64,000 nucleotides of DNA from Actinoallomurus bryophytorum (GCF_006716425.1 NZ_VFOZ01000001.1:4712001-4776000), one strand, 5' to 3'. Counted from the first letter of the stretch, positions 44,664 through 53,478 are shown. Program-made: numbers and translations. The notes: a model not told the origin generated them from the letters alone.

Positions 44664-44765
44664 TCGAAACCCTCCTCGCATTCGGCCCCCGTCCCGTGGG
44701 GACCGCATGAGGAGAGACTCGCCCGAAGGACGATAGTGCCGCGCTGCGAGATCCCTAAGGCCCGG

Positions 44766-45649
44766 CTAAGAAACCCGGCCGGCGTCACGCTCGCCGAGCC
44801 ACCGTGCGCCGTCGCCCTCCGCCTGGTCGTGGTCGGTGGAGATGCTCAGGTGCTCCCACCTTTCGTCCTCCTCCAGGCGCCGGGACCAGGCCGCGCGTCC
44901 ATAGGCGTAGGCGTCAGTGCCCAGCAGCAGGCGCAGCGGGCGTTCGTCGAGGCCGGCGACGGTGAGGACGACCTGGGCGACCTTGGCGGGGTCGCCGTTG
45001 GCCTCTTGGGCGAAGTCGCGCATGGCTTCCGCGGCGGCCCCGACGGTGGCCTGGTACGGGCCGCTGACGGGCGGGGTGTGCATGGACGATCCGGCCCAGT
45101 CGGTGCGCATGCCGCCGGGTTCCAGGACGGTGACCTTGATGCCGAGGGGTGCGACCTCGGTGGCGAGGACCTCGGAGAAGCCGCCGACGGCCCATTTGGC
45201 GGATTGGTACGCGGTCATGCCGGGCTGGCGATCCGGCCGCCGACGGAGGAGATCTGGATGATGTGGCCTCCGCCCTGCCGGCGCAGGACGGGCAGGGCGG
45301 CCCGGCTGAGGTGGACGGTGCCGTAGAAGTTGGTGTCGATCTGGCGGCGGAACGCCTCCAGGGTGGTGTCCTCCAGGGAGGCGCGGTCGCCCTGGCCCGC
45401 GTTGTTGACCACGACGTCCAGGCGCCCGAACGCGTCGACGGTCTCACGGACGACCTGCTCGGCGGCACCGGGGTCGGTCACGTCGAGCCGGGCGGCGCGG
45501 ATCCGGTCGCCGTGGGTGGCGACCAGATCGTCCAGGGCTCGCGGGTCGCGGGCGGTGGCCATCACCCGGTGTCCGGCGGCCAGGGCCGCAGTGACGATCT
45601 CGCGGCCCAGGCCACGGGAGGAACCGGTGACCAGGAATACCTTCGGCAT
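44766..45649 (-). pseudogene. SDR-family oxidoreductase interrupted by a frameshift
   Basis: From ATG 45649 the frame encodes a normal SDR N-terminus: VFLVTGSSRGLGREIVTAAL, LDVVVNNAGQGDR and IIQISSVGGRIASP. It then stops with TGA around 45219. The next frame continues at once with MTAYQSAKWAVGGFSEVLAT, the expected YxxxK segment, and on to a C-terminus typical of about 290-residue SDRs. Restoring one base in CCCGGCATG (expected CCCGGGCATG) would join them. This is either a true frameshift or a base-call error in a G run. The promoter faces a TetR gene with strong operators. Confidence 0.85.
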
Positions 45650-45703
45650 GGGGACGGGCTCCGTTCATCGTCGGCCGCGCCCCCGGTACGGCCGCGAGCG
45701 CTC

Positions 45704-45772
45704 AACGCAATCGAATTGCGTTATCTCTACGTTAACGTGTCCGGCCGCTTAACGCATCCTGCTAGCGTTAAG
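45704..45772. promoter_or_regulatory. Two strong palindromes, probable TetR operators
   Basis: AACGCAAT-N3-ATTGCGTT (45704-45722) and CTTAACGC-N9-GCGTTAAG (45748-45772) are perfect inverted repeats sharing an AACGC element. Between them lies ACGTTAACGT. They fill the divergent gap between the frameshifted SDR and the TetR gene. Confidence 0.75.
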
Positions 45773-45780
45773 GTGGGAAG

Positions 45781-46422
45781 ATGCACAGCCGGGCCCGCTC
45801 ACAGGAGGCCAAACTCCGCCGCGCCGAAGACCTCCTCGACGCCGCTCGTGCCCTGGCCGCCGACCGCGGCGGGGTCCGCCACATCACTCTCTCGGCCGTC
45901 ACCGAGGCCGCCGGCCTGCACCCCTCCGCCGTCCGCCGCTACTTCGACAGCAAGGAAGAACTCCTGCTCGAACTGGCCGAACGCGGCTGGAACCAGTGGC
46001 GTGACCTCCTCACCGCCCACCTCGCCGACGTCCGCGACCTCGCCCCGGGTCAGATCGCCGCCGCCGTCGCCACCACCCTCGCCGCGCAGCCGCTGTTCTG
46101 CGACCTGCTCACCCATGTACCGCTCAGCCTCGAAGGCGAGGTCGGCATCGAGCGCGCCCGGCGCTTCAAGACCAGTTCCTTCGCCGCTTACGACACCATC
46201 GTCGACGCCCTGACCGCCGCCGGCACGATGACCACCGCCCAGGTGCAGGGACTCCTCACCGTCGCGCTGGGGCTGACGGCGAATCTCTGGCAGCTTTCCC
46301 ACCCCACGCCCACCCTCGCCGAGCTCTACGCCCAGAATCCCCGCTGGGGGCACGTCGCACTCGACTTCGAACCACGCCTGACCCGCCTGCTCCAGGCCAC
46401 CGCCGTCGGCCTCGCCCTCTAG
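45781..46422 (+). CDS. TetR-family repressor
   Basis: The protein has 213 residues. The HTH is AEDLLDAARALAADRGGVRH, ITLSAVTEAAGLHPSAVRRY and FDSKEELLLELAERGW. The C-terminal part (LFCDLLTHVPLSLEGEVGIE...) resembles TetR proteins of the TetR_C_17-like type (HVPLSLE is a recurring motif). ATG 45781 follows directly on the operator pair, within 8 bases, leaving almost no leader and no ribosome site, so the transcript is probably leaderless. The divergent SDR is its likely target even though that gene is now frameshifted. Confidence 0.9.
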   Translation: MHSRARSQEAKLRRAEDLLDAARALAADRGGVRHITLSAVTEAAGLHPSAVRRYFDSKEELLLELAERGWNQWRDLLTAHLADVRDLAPGQIAAAVATTLAAQPLFCDLLTHVPLSLEGEVGIERARRFKTSSFAAYDTIVDALTAAGTMTTAQVQGLLTVALGLTANLWQLSHPTPTLAELYAQNPRWGHVALDFEPRLTRLLQATAVGLAL

Positions 46423-46554
46423 GAGTGGTCCGGGTCCGCAGGCTCTCGACCGGCGGGCGATCGGCGGCGTACGGTCGAACGATCAGCCTCTTACTTCCTG
46501 GGGAGTCCGCCCGGTTCGGTACGGACGTGCTGGCCGGCACGGACGAGGTCGTGG

Positions 46555-47452
46555 CCATCGGCGAGTCGGTGCGGCGGCTGGTCGGCCTCGATGTGGCCTC
46601 CGGTGGCGACCGGACGTCGGTTCTCGCGACGCGGGCTCTCCAGACGCCGAGGCCATGCTGATGCCGGGCGCCCACGACCGGAGAGCCGGCCGCGACCTGC
46701 GAGCGGCAGTGGCCGAGCTGGCCGAACTCACCGGCTGGCTGCTGTGCGACGCGAATCGCCATTCCGCGTCCCTGGCCCGCAACCGTGAGGCCCTCGAGTT
46801 AGCGCGGCTTGCCGGGGACCGGTCGATGGAACTCTTCGTCATCCACAACCTGAGCCTGCAGGCCACCTACCTGCGGCGTCCCCAGCGCTCACTGGAGCTC
46901 GTACGGCCGGTCCTGGATCGGGGTGGCCTCACGCCCCGGCTCGGCGCGATGTTCCGGCTCAGGATGGCACGGGCCTACGCCCAGATGGGCCTGCGGTCCA
47001 TGGCGCTCAAGGCGATGGACACGGCGGTCGGCCTGTTCCACGAGGGGACCGGCGCCCGCGACCCGGCGTGGTCATGGTGGATCTCCGAGCGCGGGTTCGA
47101 CCACGCCACCGGGGCGATGCTCGGCGGTCTCGGCGACTGGAGGGCGGCGATCGATCCCGTGCAGCGCGCCCTCGCGGCCGCACCGGACCACGCGGCCCGG
47201 GATCGCTTCCTCTACCTGTGCGTTCTCCTCCACGCACAGCTGAAGGCCGGCGCGTGGCACGACGCGGAAGCGACCGCGGAACTCCTCGGTCCCCTGATCG
47301 GGCAGGTCGGATCCGCCCGCCCTCTCGCGCGTCTCGTGGCGACCGTCGACGGCCTGCCGGCCGCCGCGCGATCCGCCGTCCCGGGCGGCGTGGTCGCCGC
47401 GGTCGAGCACGCCCTCGCGGCCCGAGGTGCCCGGCCTCGTCAGCCGGCCTGA
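46555..47452 (+). pseudogene. Truncated and frameshifted HTH-TPR regulator
   Basis: Conserved text starts at about 46557 in one frame (GESVRRLVGLDVASGGDRTS, then VLATRALQT) and moves to another near 46652. From there it runs MLMPGAHDRRAGRDLRAAVA, ELAELTGWLLCDANRHSASL, NREALELARLAGDRSMELFV and MFRLRMARAYAQMGLRSMAL to a stop at 47452. These are recognisable parts of the TPR half of large actinomycete XRE-type regulators (remembered pattern RLVxLDVAHGGxRT...ELAEVAGWLxYDA). The N-terminal HTH half is missing because the TetR gene ends just upstream, and one base must be restored to join the frames. Confidence 0.75.
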
Positions 47453-48723
47453 GCCCCCGCGAGATCGAGCGTGACGAGGGCGCCGCCGGACGCCGAGCCG
47501 CCCACGGACAACGAGCCGCCTGAGGACTCCGCGGTGCGGCGGACGATGTCCAGGCCGAGCCCGCTGGAGCCCGCCCCGCTCACGCCGCGTTCCAGCGGGT
47601 CGGAGGTGGCGAACCCCGGGCCGTCGTCGGAGACGGTCAGCCGGGCACCGCCGCCGGGACGTGGTTCGAGGCCCACCGCGAACCCGGTGCCCTCGGGCGT
47701 GTGCGCGAAGACGTTCCCGAGCAGGGCGTCGACGCAGGTCGCGAGGTCGTCGGAGGAGAGGGAGACCGGCAGCGGCGGCCCGCCGGCGGCCGGCGCGGTG
47801 AGCTGGCGGTCCTGGTCCTCGGCCAGTACGGCCCAGAACCTCACCCGGTCCGCGACCACCTCCGCGGCGTCGCACCGCCCCGCCTCGGTACGCGCGGGGC
47901 GGCGCGTGTCGGCGATGATCTGGCTGACCGCGCGTTCGAGGCTCTCCACCGACGCCTCCGCGCGCGCGGCCTCCTCGGGGTCGTGCAGCGACTCGAGTTC
48001 GAGGCGGAGCGCGGTCAGCGGGGTACGCAGCCGGTGGGAGAGGTCGGCCGCGGTCTCGCGTTCCTGGGCGAGCAGCTCCTCGATGCGGCCGGCGAGGTGG
48101 TTGAGCGCGGCCCCGACCTCGCCCAGCTCCGGCGTGCCGCCCGGCCCGGCCCGCGCGTCGAGCCGTCCCGCGGCGAGCTGGTGGGACACCGCAGCCAGGT
48201 CGCGCGTCGAGCGGACCAGAGAGCGGGCGAGCCGGTCGGCGACCAGCAGGCCGAGCCCGAGCAGCACGACCCCGAGGAGCCCGAGGATCAGCCAGGCACG
48301 CCTGACGCCGCGCCCGAGCTCGCTGTCCGGCACGTACGTCCGTACGACCGCGGTGCCTCCCGGCGTGCCCTGGACGGCGACGAGGATCTCCCGTCCACCG
48401 GGGACGCGCGCCGTGACGCTGTTGCCCTGCGCGGCCAGGTCGACCGCGGCCGACCGGCGTGCGGACGCGCCCACCGTGCTGCCGTCCGGGAAGAAGACCG
48501 TGATCGGCGGACCGCCGTTCGCGCCGGCAGATTCGAGCGTCAGGGCGAGGGAGCTCCGGTCCGCCGTCGTCACCAGGGACGAGAGCGACTCGACCTCCAG
48601 CGTGGCCACGCCGACCGCCCGGTCGACGGCGACCATCCGCACCAGCAGGGCCAAGGGCACCAGGAAGGCGACGACGACCAGGGAGGTCGTCGCCGCGACG
48701 AGCAGGGTGAGCCGGCGTCTCAT
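47440..48723 (-). CDS. Membrane sensor histidine kinase of an OmpR-type system
   Basis: The protein has 427 residues from ATG 48723. TM1 lies at about residues 5-30 (LTLLVAATTSLVVVAFLVPL) and TM2 at about 144-163 (WLILGLLGVVLLGLGLLVAD), bracketing a 115-residue external sensor. HAMP follows (LARSLVRSTRDLAAVSHQLA), then HisKA with phospho-His230 in DLSHRLRTPLTALRLEL, N-box CVDALLGNVFAHT, G1 DDGPGF and G2 GSSGLGLDIV. It is co-transcribed 7 bases after the response regulator. Its 3' end overlaps the TPR remnant by 13 bases. The signal is unknown; the small exported protein across the regulator promoter is a possible target or input. Confidence 0.92.
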   Translation of the reverse strand: MRRRLTLLVAATTSLVVVAFLVPLALLVRMVAVDRAVGVATLEVESLSSLVTTADRSSLALTLESAGANGGPPITVFFPDGSTVGASARRSAAVDLAAQGNSVTARVPGGREILVAVQGTPGGTAVVRTYVPDSELGRGVRRAWLILGLLGVVLLGLGLLVADRLARSLVRSTRDLAAVSHQLAAGRLDARAGPGGTPELGEVGAALNHLAGRIEELLAQERETAADLSHRLRTPLTALRLELESLHDPEEAARAEASVESLERAVSQIIADTRRPARTEAGRCDAAEVVADRVRFWAVLAEDQDRQLTAPAAGGPPLPVSLSSDDLATCVDALLGNVFAHTPEGTGFAVGLEPRPGGGARLTVSDDGPGFATSDPLERGVSGAGSSGLGLDIVRRTAESSGGSLSVGGSASGGALVTLDLAGAQAG

Positions 48724-48730
48724 CGCGGTC

Positions 48731-49414
48731 TCACGGGCCGGGGACGACGAGCTTGACGCCCACGCCACGTACGGTGTGCAGGTAGCGCGGCTGCTGCGCC
48801 GTCTCGCCCAGCTTGCGGCGCAGCCAGGACAGGTGGACGTCGACCGTCTTGTCCGCTCCGCCGTACGGCACGCGCCACACCTCGGTGAGCAGGTCCCGTT
48901 TGGTGACCACCTCGCCGTGCCGTGCGGCGAGATGGTGCAGCAGGTCGAACTCCTTCGGGCTGAGGTCCAGCGTGACGCCGTCGAGGACCGCCTCGCGCGC
49001 CCGCGGCGAGACGGTCAGCCCGCCGATCGTGATCGAGGGACTGGTCTCCTGCTCGGTGGCGCGCCGCAGCACCGCACGGATGCGGGCCTCCAGCTGGGCC
49101 GCGCCGAACGGCTTGATGAGGTAGTCGTCGGCGCCGGCGTCGAGCACGCGGACGATCTCCTCCTCGTCGTCGCGCGCGGTCGCCACGATCACGGGTACGC
49201 GGCTGACCGCTCGCAGCATGCGCAGGACCTCGCGTCCGTCCAGGTCGGGCAGTCCGAGGTCCAGCACCACGACATGCGGGCGGTCCTCGACGGCCTGCCG
49301 CAGCCCGCTCATCGCGGTGTGCGCGGACGAGACCGCATGGCCCTGTTCGCTGAGCGCCCGCACCAGTGAGGTGCGGATCTGGTTGTCGTCCTCGACGATG
49401 AGCACCTGGGGCAC
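48731..49414 (-). CDS. OmpR/PhoB-type response regulator
   Basis: The protein has 227 residues. The receiver has acidic residues in LIVEDDNQIR, phospho-Asp52 in VVVLDLGLPDLDG, Thr/Ala in VIVATARDD and Lys in DDYLIKPFG. The C-terminal winged helix is LDLSPKEFDLLHHLAARHGE, VVTKRDLLTEVWRV, KTVDVHLSWLRRKLGE and LHTVRGVGVKLV. It lies upstream of its histidine kinase and divergent from a small exported protein. The strain of evidence for a complete TCS is strong. The target genes are not visible beyond the divergent neighbour. Confidence 0.94.
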   Translation of the reverse strand: MPQVLIVEDDNQIRTSLVRALSEQGHAVSSAHTAMSGLRQAVEDRPHVVVLDLGLPDLDGREVLRMLRAVSRVPVIVATARDDEEEIVRVLDAGADDYLIKPFGAAQLEARIRAVLRRATEQETSPSITIGGLTVSPRAREAVLDGVTLDLSPKEFDLLHHLAARHGEVVTKRDLLTEVWRVPYGGADKTVDVHLSWLRRKLGETAQQPRYLHTVRGVGVKLVVPGP

Positions 49415-49515
49415 ATGTGCACGGTAACCGGTACCGGTACGACCCCGCTTGTGGCCGGACGCGCCTTATTAGCGCCTTAACCCCGTCTTAGAGGTCGAGA
49501 GGTCATGATGGCGGA

Positions 49516-50004
49516 ATGAACCGGCGCGTCATTCTCGGCATCGTCAGCTGGCTCGTGGTCGGAGGCGCCGCCACCACCGCGGGGATCGCCGCGATCGACG
49601 TCCTCGAGGACGGGATCACCGGCAAGAACGTGCGCCCGCTGGACGACGACGCGGTGCACCGCGCCCTGAGCCGGGCCGGTGTCACGCGTACCCCCTCGGC
49701 CCCCGTTCCCTCGCCGGCCGCGTCCACGGCCGCGGGCGTGACCCGCAACCTGGCCGCCCGCGGCGGCGGCACGGTGACGGCCCGCTGCGAAGGCGGGAAA
49801 GTGACGATCCTCGCGGCCACCCCGGCCCAGGGGTTCCACACGGACGGCTTCGATCGCGGCCCGGCGACCTCCTCCTCGCTCACCTTCGAGTCCGCGGAGG
49901 AGGAGTTCGCCGTGACGGTCGACTGCCAGGGCGGCTCCCCGGCCGTCCACGTGGCGCAGGACGACGGGCACCGAGGCCGCCACGGAGGCCGCGGCCGTGG
50001 CTGA
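49516..50004 (+). CDS. Small exported protein beside the two-component system
   Basis: The protein has 162 residues with one N-terminal hydrophobic segment (RVILGIVSWLVVGGAATTAG, then IAAIDVL), a signal or anchor. A Ser/Pro/Ala-rich linker (TPSAPVPSPAASTAAG) follows, then a folded part with one Cys pair (TVTARCEGGKVTILAATPAQ and EFAVTVDCQGGSPAVHV) that probably forms a disulphide, and a basic Gly/His/Arg tail. I recognise this as a common actinomycete type (septum-formation-like or hypothetical) without a clear function. Divergence from the OmpR regulator suggests it belongs to that regulon. Confidence 0.78.
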   Translation: MNRRVILGIVSWLVVGGAATTAGIAAIDVLEDGITGKNVRPLDDDAVHRALSRAGVTRTPSAPVPSPAASTAAGVTRNLAARGGGTVTARCEGGKVTILAATPAQGFHTDGFDRGPATSSSLTFESAEEEFAVTVDCQGGSPAVHVAQDDGHRGRHGGRGRG

Positions 50005-50052
50005 GCCGCTTGGTAATCTCTGCGGCGACGTATCGGGGTGAGGAGTCTTGTG

Positions 50053-50766
50053 ATGAAGCCGGCCGGTCGAGTTCACATGGTCATCAGCGATCGGCACGGT
50101 GGCGTCAGCGACGCACCGTACGACAGCCGCAACCTCGGCGGGGCGGTGGGCGACGACCCCGCGGCGGTACGCGAGAACCGCGACAAGACGGCGCTGGAGT
50201 TCGGCGTGGCCCCCGGGCGCGTCGTCTACATGCGGCAGGTGCACAGCGCCGACGTCGCGTACGTGACCGAGCCCTTCGGCGAGACGCCGCCGGAGCTGGA
50301 CGCGGTGTTCACCGACATTCCCGATCTGGCTCTCTGCGTGCTGGTCGCGGACTGTGCCCCGGTGCTGGTCGCCGACGCGGAGGCCGGTCTGGTCGGCGCC
50401 GCGCACTCCGGGCGGGTCGGCACCACCCTTGGCGTGGTGCCCGCGCTCGTACGCGCGATGGCCGGGCACGGCGCGGACCCCGCGCGGATGACGGCCCTGG
50501 TCGGGCCGAACGCCTGCGGGCTCTGTTACGAGGTCTCCGCGGAGCTGCGCGACGAGGTCTCGGCGGTGCTGCCGGAGTCGCGGTCCACGACCCGGCAGGG
50601 CACACCCGCCCTGGACGTACGCGCCGGCATCGCCGCGCAACTCGCCGCCGAGGGCGTCGAGGACGTCCGCCACGACGGGCGCTGCACGATGGAGACGCCC
50701 GAGCTGTACTCCTACCGGCGCGAGGGGACGACCGGCCGGTTCGCCGGCTACATCCGCCTCGGCTGA
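50053..50766 (+). CDS. PgeF/YfiH-type purine-nucleoside or peptidoglycan-editing protein
   Basis: The protein has 237 residues from ATG 50053, with AGGAG seven bases upstream (GTG 50050 is possible). YfiH family members carry a His-Cys-His metal site: here His64 in MRQVHSADV, Cys101 in LVADCAPVLVAD and His118 in GAAHSGRVG. SDRHGGVSDAPYDSRNLGG and GRCTMETPELYSYRRE are family signatures. The usual AHAGWRG is changed to AHSGRVG. E. coli YfiH/PgeF acts on UDP-MurNAc precursors, while mammalian FAMIN-like proteins are purine enzymes. In most actinomycetes this gene sits after ftsZ; here it is away from any cell-division genes, so it may be a second copy. Confidence 0.9.
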   Translation: MKPAGRVHMVISDRHGGVSDAPYDSRNLGGAVGDDPAAVRENRDKTALEFGVAPGRVVYMRQVHSADVAYVTEPFGETPPELDAVFTDIPDLALCVLVADCAPVLVADAEAGLVGAAHSGRVGTTLGVVPALVRAMAGHGADPARMTALVGPNACGLCYEVSAELRDEVSAVLPESRSTTRQGTPALDVRAGIAAQLAAEGVEDVRHDGRCTMETPELYSYRREGTTGRFAGYIRLG

Positions 50767-50814
50767 CATGGTGCCGGATGCGTGGGCCCGGTCAGGGTGT
50801 GCCATTTTGGAGAG

Positions 50815-51222
50815 ATGATTCGTCGCTGGAGTCCGGACGGTCTGGCCGCACCGATCGGGCAGTACAGCCACCTGGCCGCGGCGCCGCCCGACCATGAGCT
50901 GATCTTCATCGCCGGTCAGGTCGGTGTACTCGAGGACGGCACACTGGCCGGTACGGACGGGGAGTCGCAGACGCGTCAGGCGTTCGCCAACATCGGTGTG
51001 CTCCTCAACTCGCTCGGCGCCGGTCCGGAGAACCTCGTGAAGCTGGTGACCATGGTCTCGGCGCGCGAGCACCTCGCGGGCTGCCGCGCCGCGCGCGAGG
51101 AGGTCTTCGCGGCCTGGTACCCCGGCGGCGACTGGCCCGCCCACTCGCTCATGGTGGTCGACTCGCTCGCCACGCCCGAGCTGACCGTCGAGATCGAGGG
51201 CTTCGCCGCGGTACCGAGGTGA
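50815..51222 (+). CDS. RidA-family protein
   Basis: The protein has about 135 residues. PIGQYSHLAAAPPDHELIFI and AGQVGVLEDGTLAGTDGESQ carry the opening of the RidA/YjgF fold. ANIGVLLNSLGAGPENLVKL and LMVVDSLATPELTVEIEGFA supply the rest. The catalytic Arg of true RidA enamine deaminases (usually in a CIRA/RxxV motif near residue 105) is not visible; PAHSLMVVDSL stands there, as in the Rid5-7 groups. It is therefore a RidA-like protein whose deaminase activity is doubtful. ATG 50815 follows TTGGAGAG. It lies 48 bases after the YfiH gene. Confidence 0.88.
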   Translation: MIRRWSPDGLAAPIGQYSHLAAAPPDHELIFIAGQVGVLEDGTLAGTDGESQTRQAFANIGVLLNSLGAGPENLVKLVTMVSAREHLAGCRAAREEVFAAWYPGGDWPAHSLMVVDSLATPELTVEIEGFAAVPR

Positions 51223-51265
51223 CGGCACGGCCGCCGGGCGGTTCCGGCTGTACCACGAGCGGTAT

Positions 51266-51853
51266 CTAGAGCGATTCCGGCGTCGGGCCCCGGAGTGCTC
51301 GGCGGAAGATCGCCTCCACCCCCTCATGCGCGGGCGGGGGGTCGGCCAGCAGGGCCTGCATCAGCAGGCCGCAGAAGGTCGCCGCGAGCAGCTGCCCGGT
51401 GACGTCGTCCGTGCGGGAGGCGAACAGCTCCACCAAGGCGTCGTCCCACCCCACGCTCGCTCGCCGCAGGGACGGCCGGTGCAGCGCCGCGACGTACAGC
51501 TCGTACTCCACGACGGTCTGGGCACGCTCCTCGGTGAGCCCGCGCACCACCAGGTCGGCCAGGGCGACGGCGAGGTCGGCGTCCGGGCGCAGGCCGCGTT
51601 CCCACTCGCGCAGCCGGGCGATGTTGTGGTCGGCGGCCGTGTGCAGTGCGACGACCAGCAGGTCGTCGAGTGTGGCGAAGTGGTAGGTGGTGGAACCCAG
51701 GGGCACGCCGGCCGCCGCGGCCACCGCGCGGTGGGTGACGCCCTCGATCCCGCGTTCGGCCACGACCGCGATCGCGGCGTTCGCGATCCGCTCCCGCCGG
51801 TCGGGGTCGGTCGGGCCGCGGCCCCGCCTGCCGAAATGCCCGCGCGTCGACAT
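51266..51853 (-). CDS. TetR-family repressor of the choline/betaine genes (BetI-like role)
   Basis: The protein has 195 residues. The HTH is RRERIANAAIAVVAERGIEG, VTHRAVAAAAGVPLGSTTYH and FATLDDLLVVALHTAA. This RAVA..VPLGSTTYHF pattern belongs to the TetR subgroup that includes BetI-like and RutR-like proteins. The ligand half has VVEYELYVAALHRPSLRRA. It is divergent from the betaine-aldehyde dehydrogenase/permease/choline dehydrogenase operon with 127 bases between, so regulation of that operon is likely. Choline or its aldehyde as inducer is inferred from context. Confidence 0.88.
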   Translation of the reverse strand: MSTRGHFGRRGRGPTDPDRRERIANAAIAVVAERGIEGVTHRAVAAAAGVPLGSTTYHFATLDDLLVVALHTAADHNIARLREWERGLRPDADLAVALADLVVRGLTEERAQTVVEYELYVAALHRPSLRRASVGWDDALVELFASRTDDVTGQLLAATFCGLLMQALLADPPPAHEGVEAIFRRALRGPTPESL

Positions 51854-51907
51854 GAACCAGAGTCTCCCTCAGCTACTTCTCGCTCTCATAACGTCGCAGG
51901 TCGCGCA

Positions 51908-51937
51908 TTGACACTGGTCACGCGACTTGTGTACAAA
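51908..51937 (+). promoter_or_regulatory. Promoter of the choline/betaine operon
   Basis: TTGACA at 51908-51913 (perfect -35) and TACAAA at 51932-51937 are 18 bases apart. TGTGTACA overlaps the -10 and could be part of an operator. A transcript starting near 51944 excludes the in-frame TTG at 51927 as a start codon. Confidence 0.6.
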
Positions 51938-51980
51938 CGTACGCAAGGGGAGCGACGGGGTAAACGGAGAGGAAACTGGC

Positions 51981-53450
51981 ATCAAGGACCTCTACATCGA
52001 TGGGATGTGGACGGCTTCCTCGTCTTACACGACGTCGCCGACCCTCAATCCCTTCGACGCGAGCGTGCTGGACACCGTCGCCGAAGCCACCGCCGATGAC
52101 GTCGACCGCGCCGTGGCCGCCGCCCGCTCCGCCTTCGTGTCCGGCCCCTGGCCGCAGACGCCCGCCGTCGAGCGTGGCCGTACGCTCTCGCGCATCGCGG
52201 ACCTGCTGCAACGGGACCGGGAGACGATCGCTCGGGCCGAGAGCCTCGACACCGGTAAGACCCTCAAGGAGGGCCAGGCCGACGTCGACGACGTCACCGC
52301 GGTCTTCCGCTACTACGCCGGGCTCGCGGGCACCCACGCCGGCCGCGTCGTGGACGCCGGCCTGCCGAACGTCATCAGCAGGATCGTGCACGAACCCGTG
52401 GGCGTCTGCGCGCTGATCGCGCCGTGGAACTATCCGCTGCTGCAGATGTCGTGGAAGCTCGCCCCCGCGCTGGTGGCCGGCAACACGACGCTGATCAAGC
52501 CCAGCGAGCTCACCCCGCTCACCACGGTGGCACTCGTCGAGCTGGTCGAGGAGGCCGGGGTCCCACCGGGCGTCGTCAACCTCCTGCTCGGCCGCGGCGA
52601 CGTCGTGGGGCGGGCCATGGTGGCCCATCCGGGCGTCGACCTGATCTCGTTCACCGGCGGCCTCGCCACCGGCCAGGAGATCATGGCGGCCGCCGCCAAG
52701 GGCGTACGGCGGGTGGCGCTCGAGCTGGGCGGCAAGAACCCCAACGTGGTGTTCGCCGACACCGACTTCGATACCGCGGTCGACTACGCGCTCACCGGCG
52801 CGTTCCTGCACTCAGGGCAGGTCTGCTCGGCCGGCTCACGGCTGATCGTGCAGGAGGAGCTCCACGACCGGTTCGTCGCCGAACTGGCCGCGCGTGCGGA
52901 CCGGATCCGGCTCGGCAGCGGACTGGACCCGGATTCTGAGTGCGGGCCCCTGGTCTCGGCCGAGCACCGCGCCAAGGTCGAGGCCCACATCGAGCGGGCC
53001 ATCGCCGACGGAGCGACGCTGCTCGCGGGCGGCATGCGCCCGCCGGAGCCGGCGCTCGCCGACGGGTTCTTCCTGCGCCCGACCGTGCTCGCGGACTGCA
53101 CCCGCGACATGGCGGTCGTACGCGAGGAGGTGTTCGGGCCGGTCGTGACCGTGGAGCGGTTCGGCACCGAGGAAGAGGCGGTACGTATCGCCAACGACAC
53201 CGACTACGGCCTGGCCGGCGCGGTCTGGACGGCGGACGCGGGCCGGGCGGAGCGGGTCGCGGCGGCGCTGCGGCACGGCACCGTGTGGATCAACGACTTT
53301 CACCCCTATCTCCCGCAGGCCGAATGGGGCGGCTTCGGCAAATCGGGAGTCGGCCGTGAGCTGGGGCCCTCCGGGCTCGACGAATACCAGGAAAAGAAGC
53401 ACATCTACCACAACGCCGCTCCCCAGCCGATGCGCTGGTTCTCCGGCTGA
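51981..53450 (+). CDS. betB: Betaine-aldehyde dehydrogenase
   Basis: This aldehyde dehydrogenase of about 490 residues oxidises betaine aldehyde to glycine betaine with NAD. Counting from 51981, APWNYPLLQMSWKLAPAL has the conserved Asn150, LELGGKNPNVVF the general-base Glu248 and GQVCSAGSRL the nucleophile Cys282. The ends LYIDGMW and PYGLA... to YQEKKHIYHN are those of BADH. The start is odd: the conserved N-terminus begins at ATC 51981, which has an ideal GGAGAGGA seven bases upstream. The in-frame ATG at 52005 would cut the first eight residues and has no site, and TTG 51927 is upstream of the promoter -10. Operon: BADH, permease, choline dehydrogenase. Confidence 0.9.
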   Translation: MKDLYIDGMWTASSSYTTSPTLNPFDASVLDTVAEATADDVDRAVAAARSAFVSGPWPQTPAVERGRTLSRIADLLQRDRETIARAESLDTGKTLKEGQADVDDVTAVFRYYAGLAGTHAGRVVDAGLPNVISRIVHEPVGVCALIAPWNYPLLQMSWKLAPALVAGNTTLIKPSELTPLTTVALVELVEEAGVPPGVVNLLLGRGDVVGRAMVAHPGVDLISFTGGLATGQEIMAAAAKGVRRVALELGGKNPNVVFADTDFDTAVDYALTGAFLHSGQVCSAGSRLIVQEELHDRFVAELAARADRIRLGSGLDPDSECGPLVSAEHRAKVEAHIERAIADGATLLAGGMRPPEPALADGFFLRPTVLADCTRDMAVVREEVFGPVVTVERFGTEEEAVRIANDTDYGLAGAVWTADAGRAERVAAALRHGTVWINDFHPYLPQAEWGGFGKSGVGRELGPSGLDEYQEKKHIYHNAAPQPMRWFSG

Positions 53451-53478
53451 GCGGCGTTGACCGAACAAAGGAGCTGCC

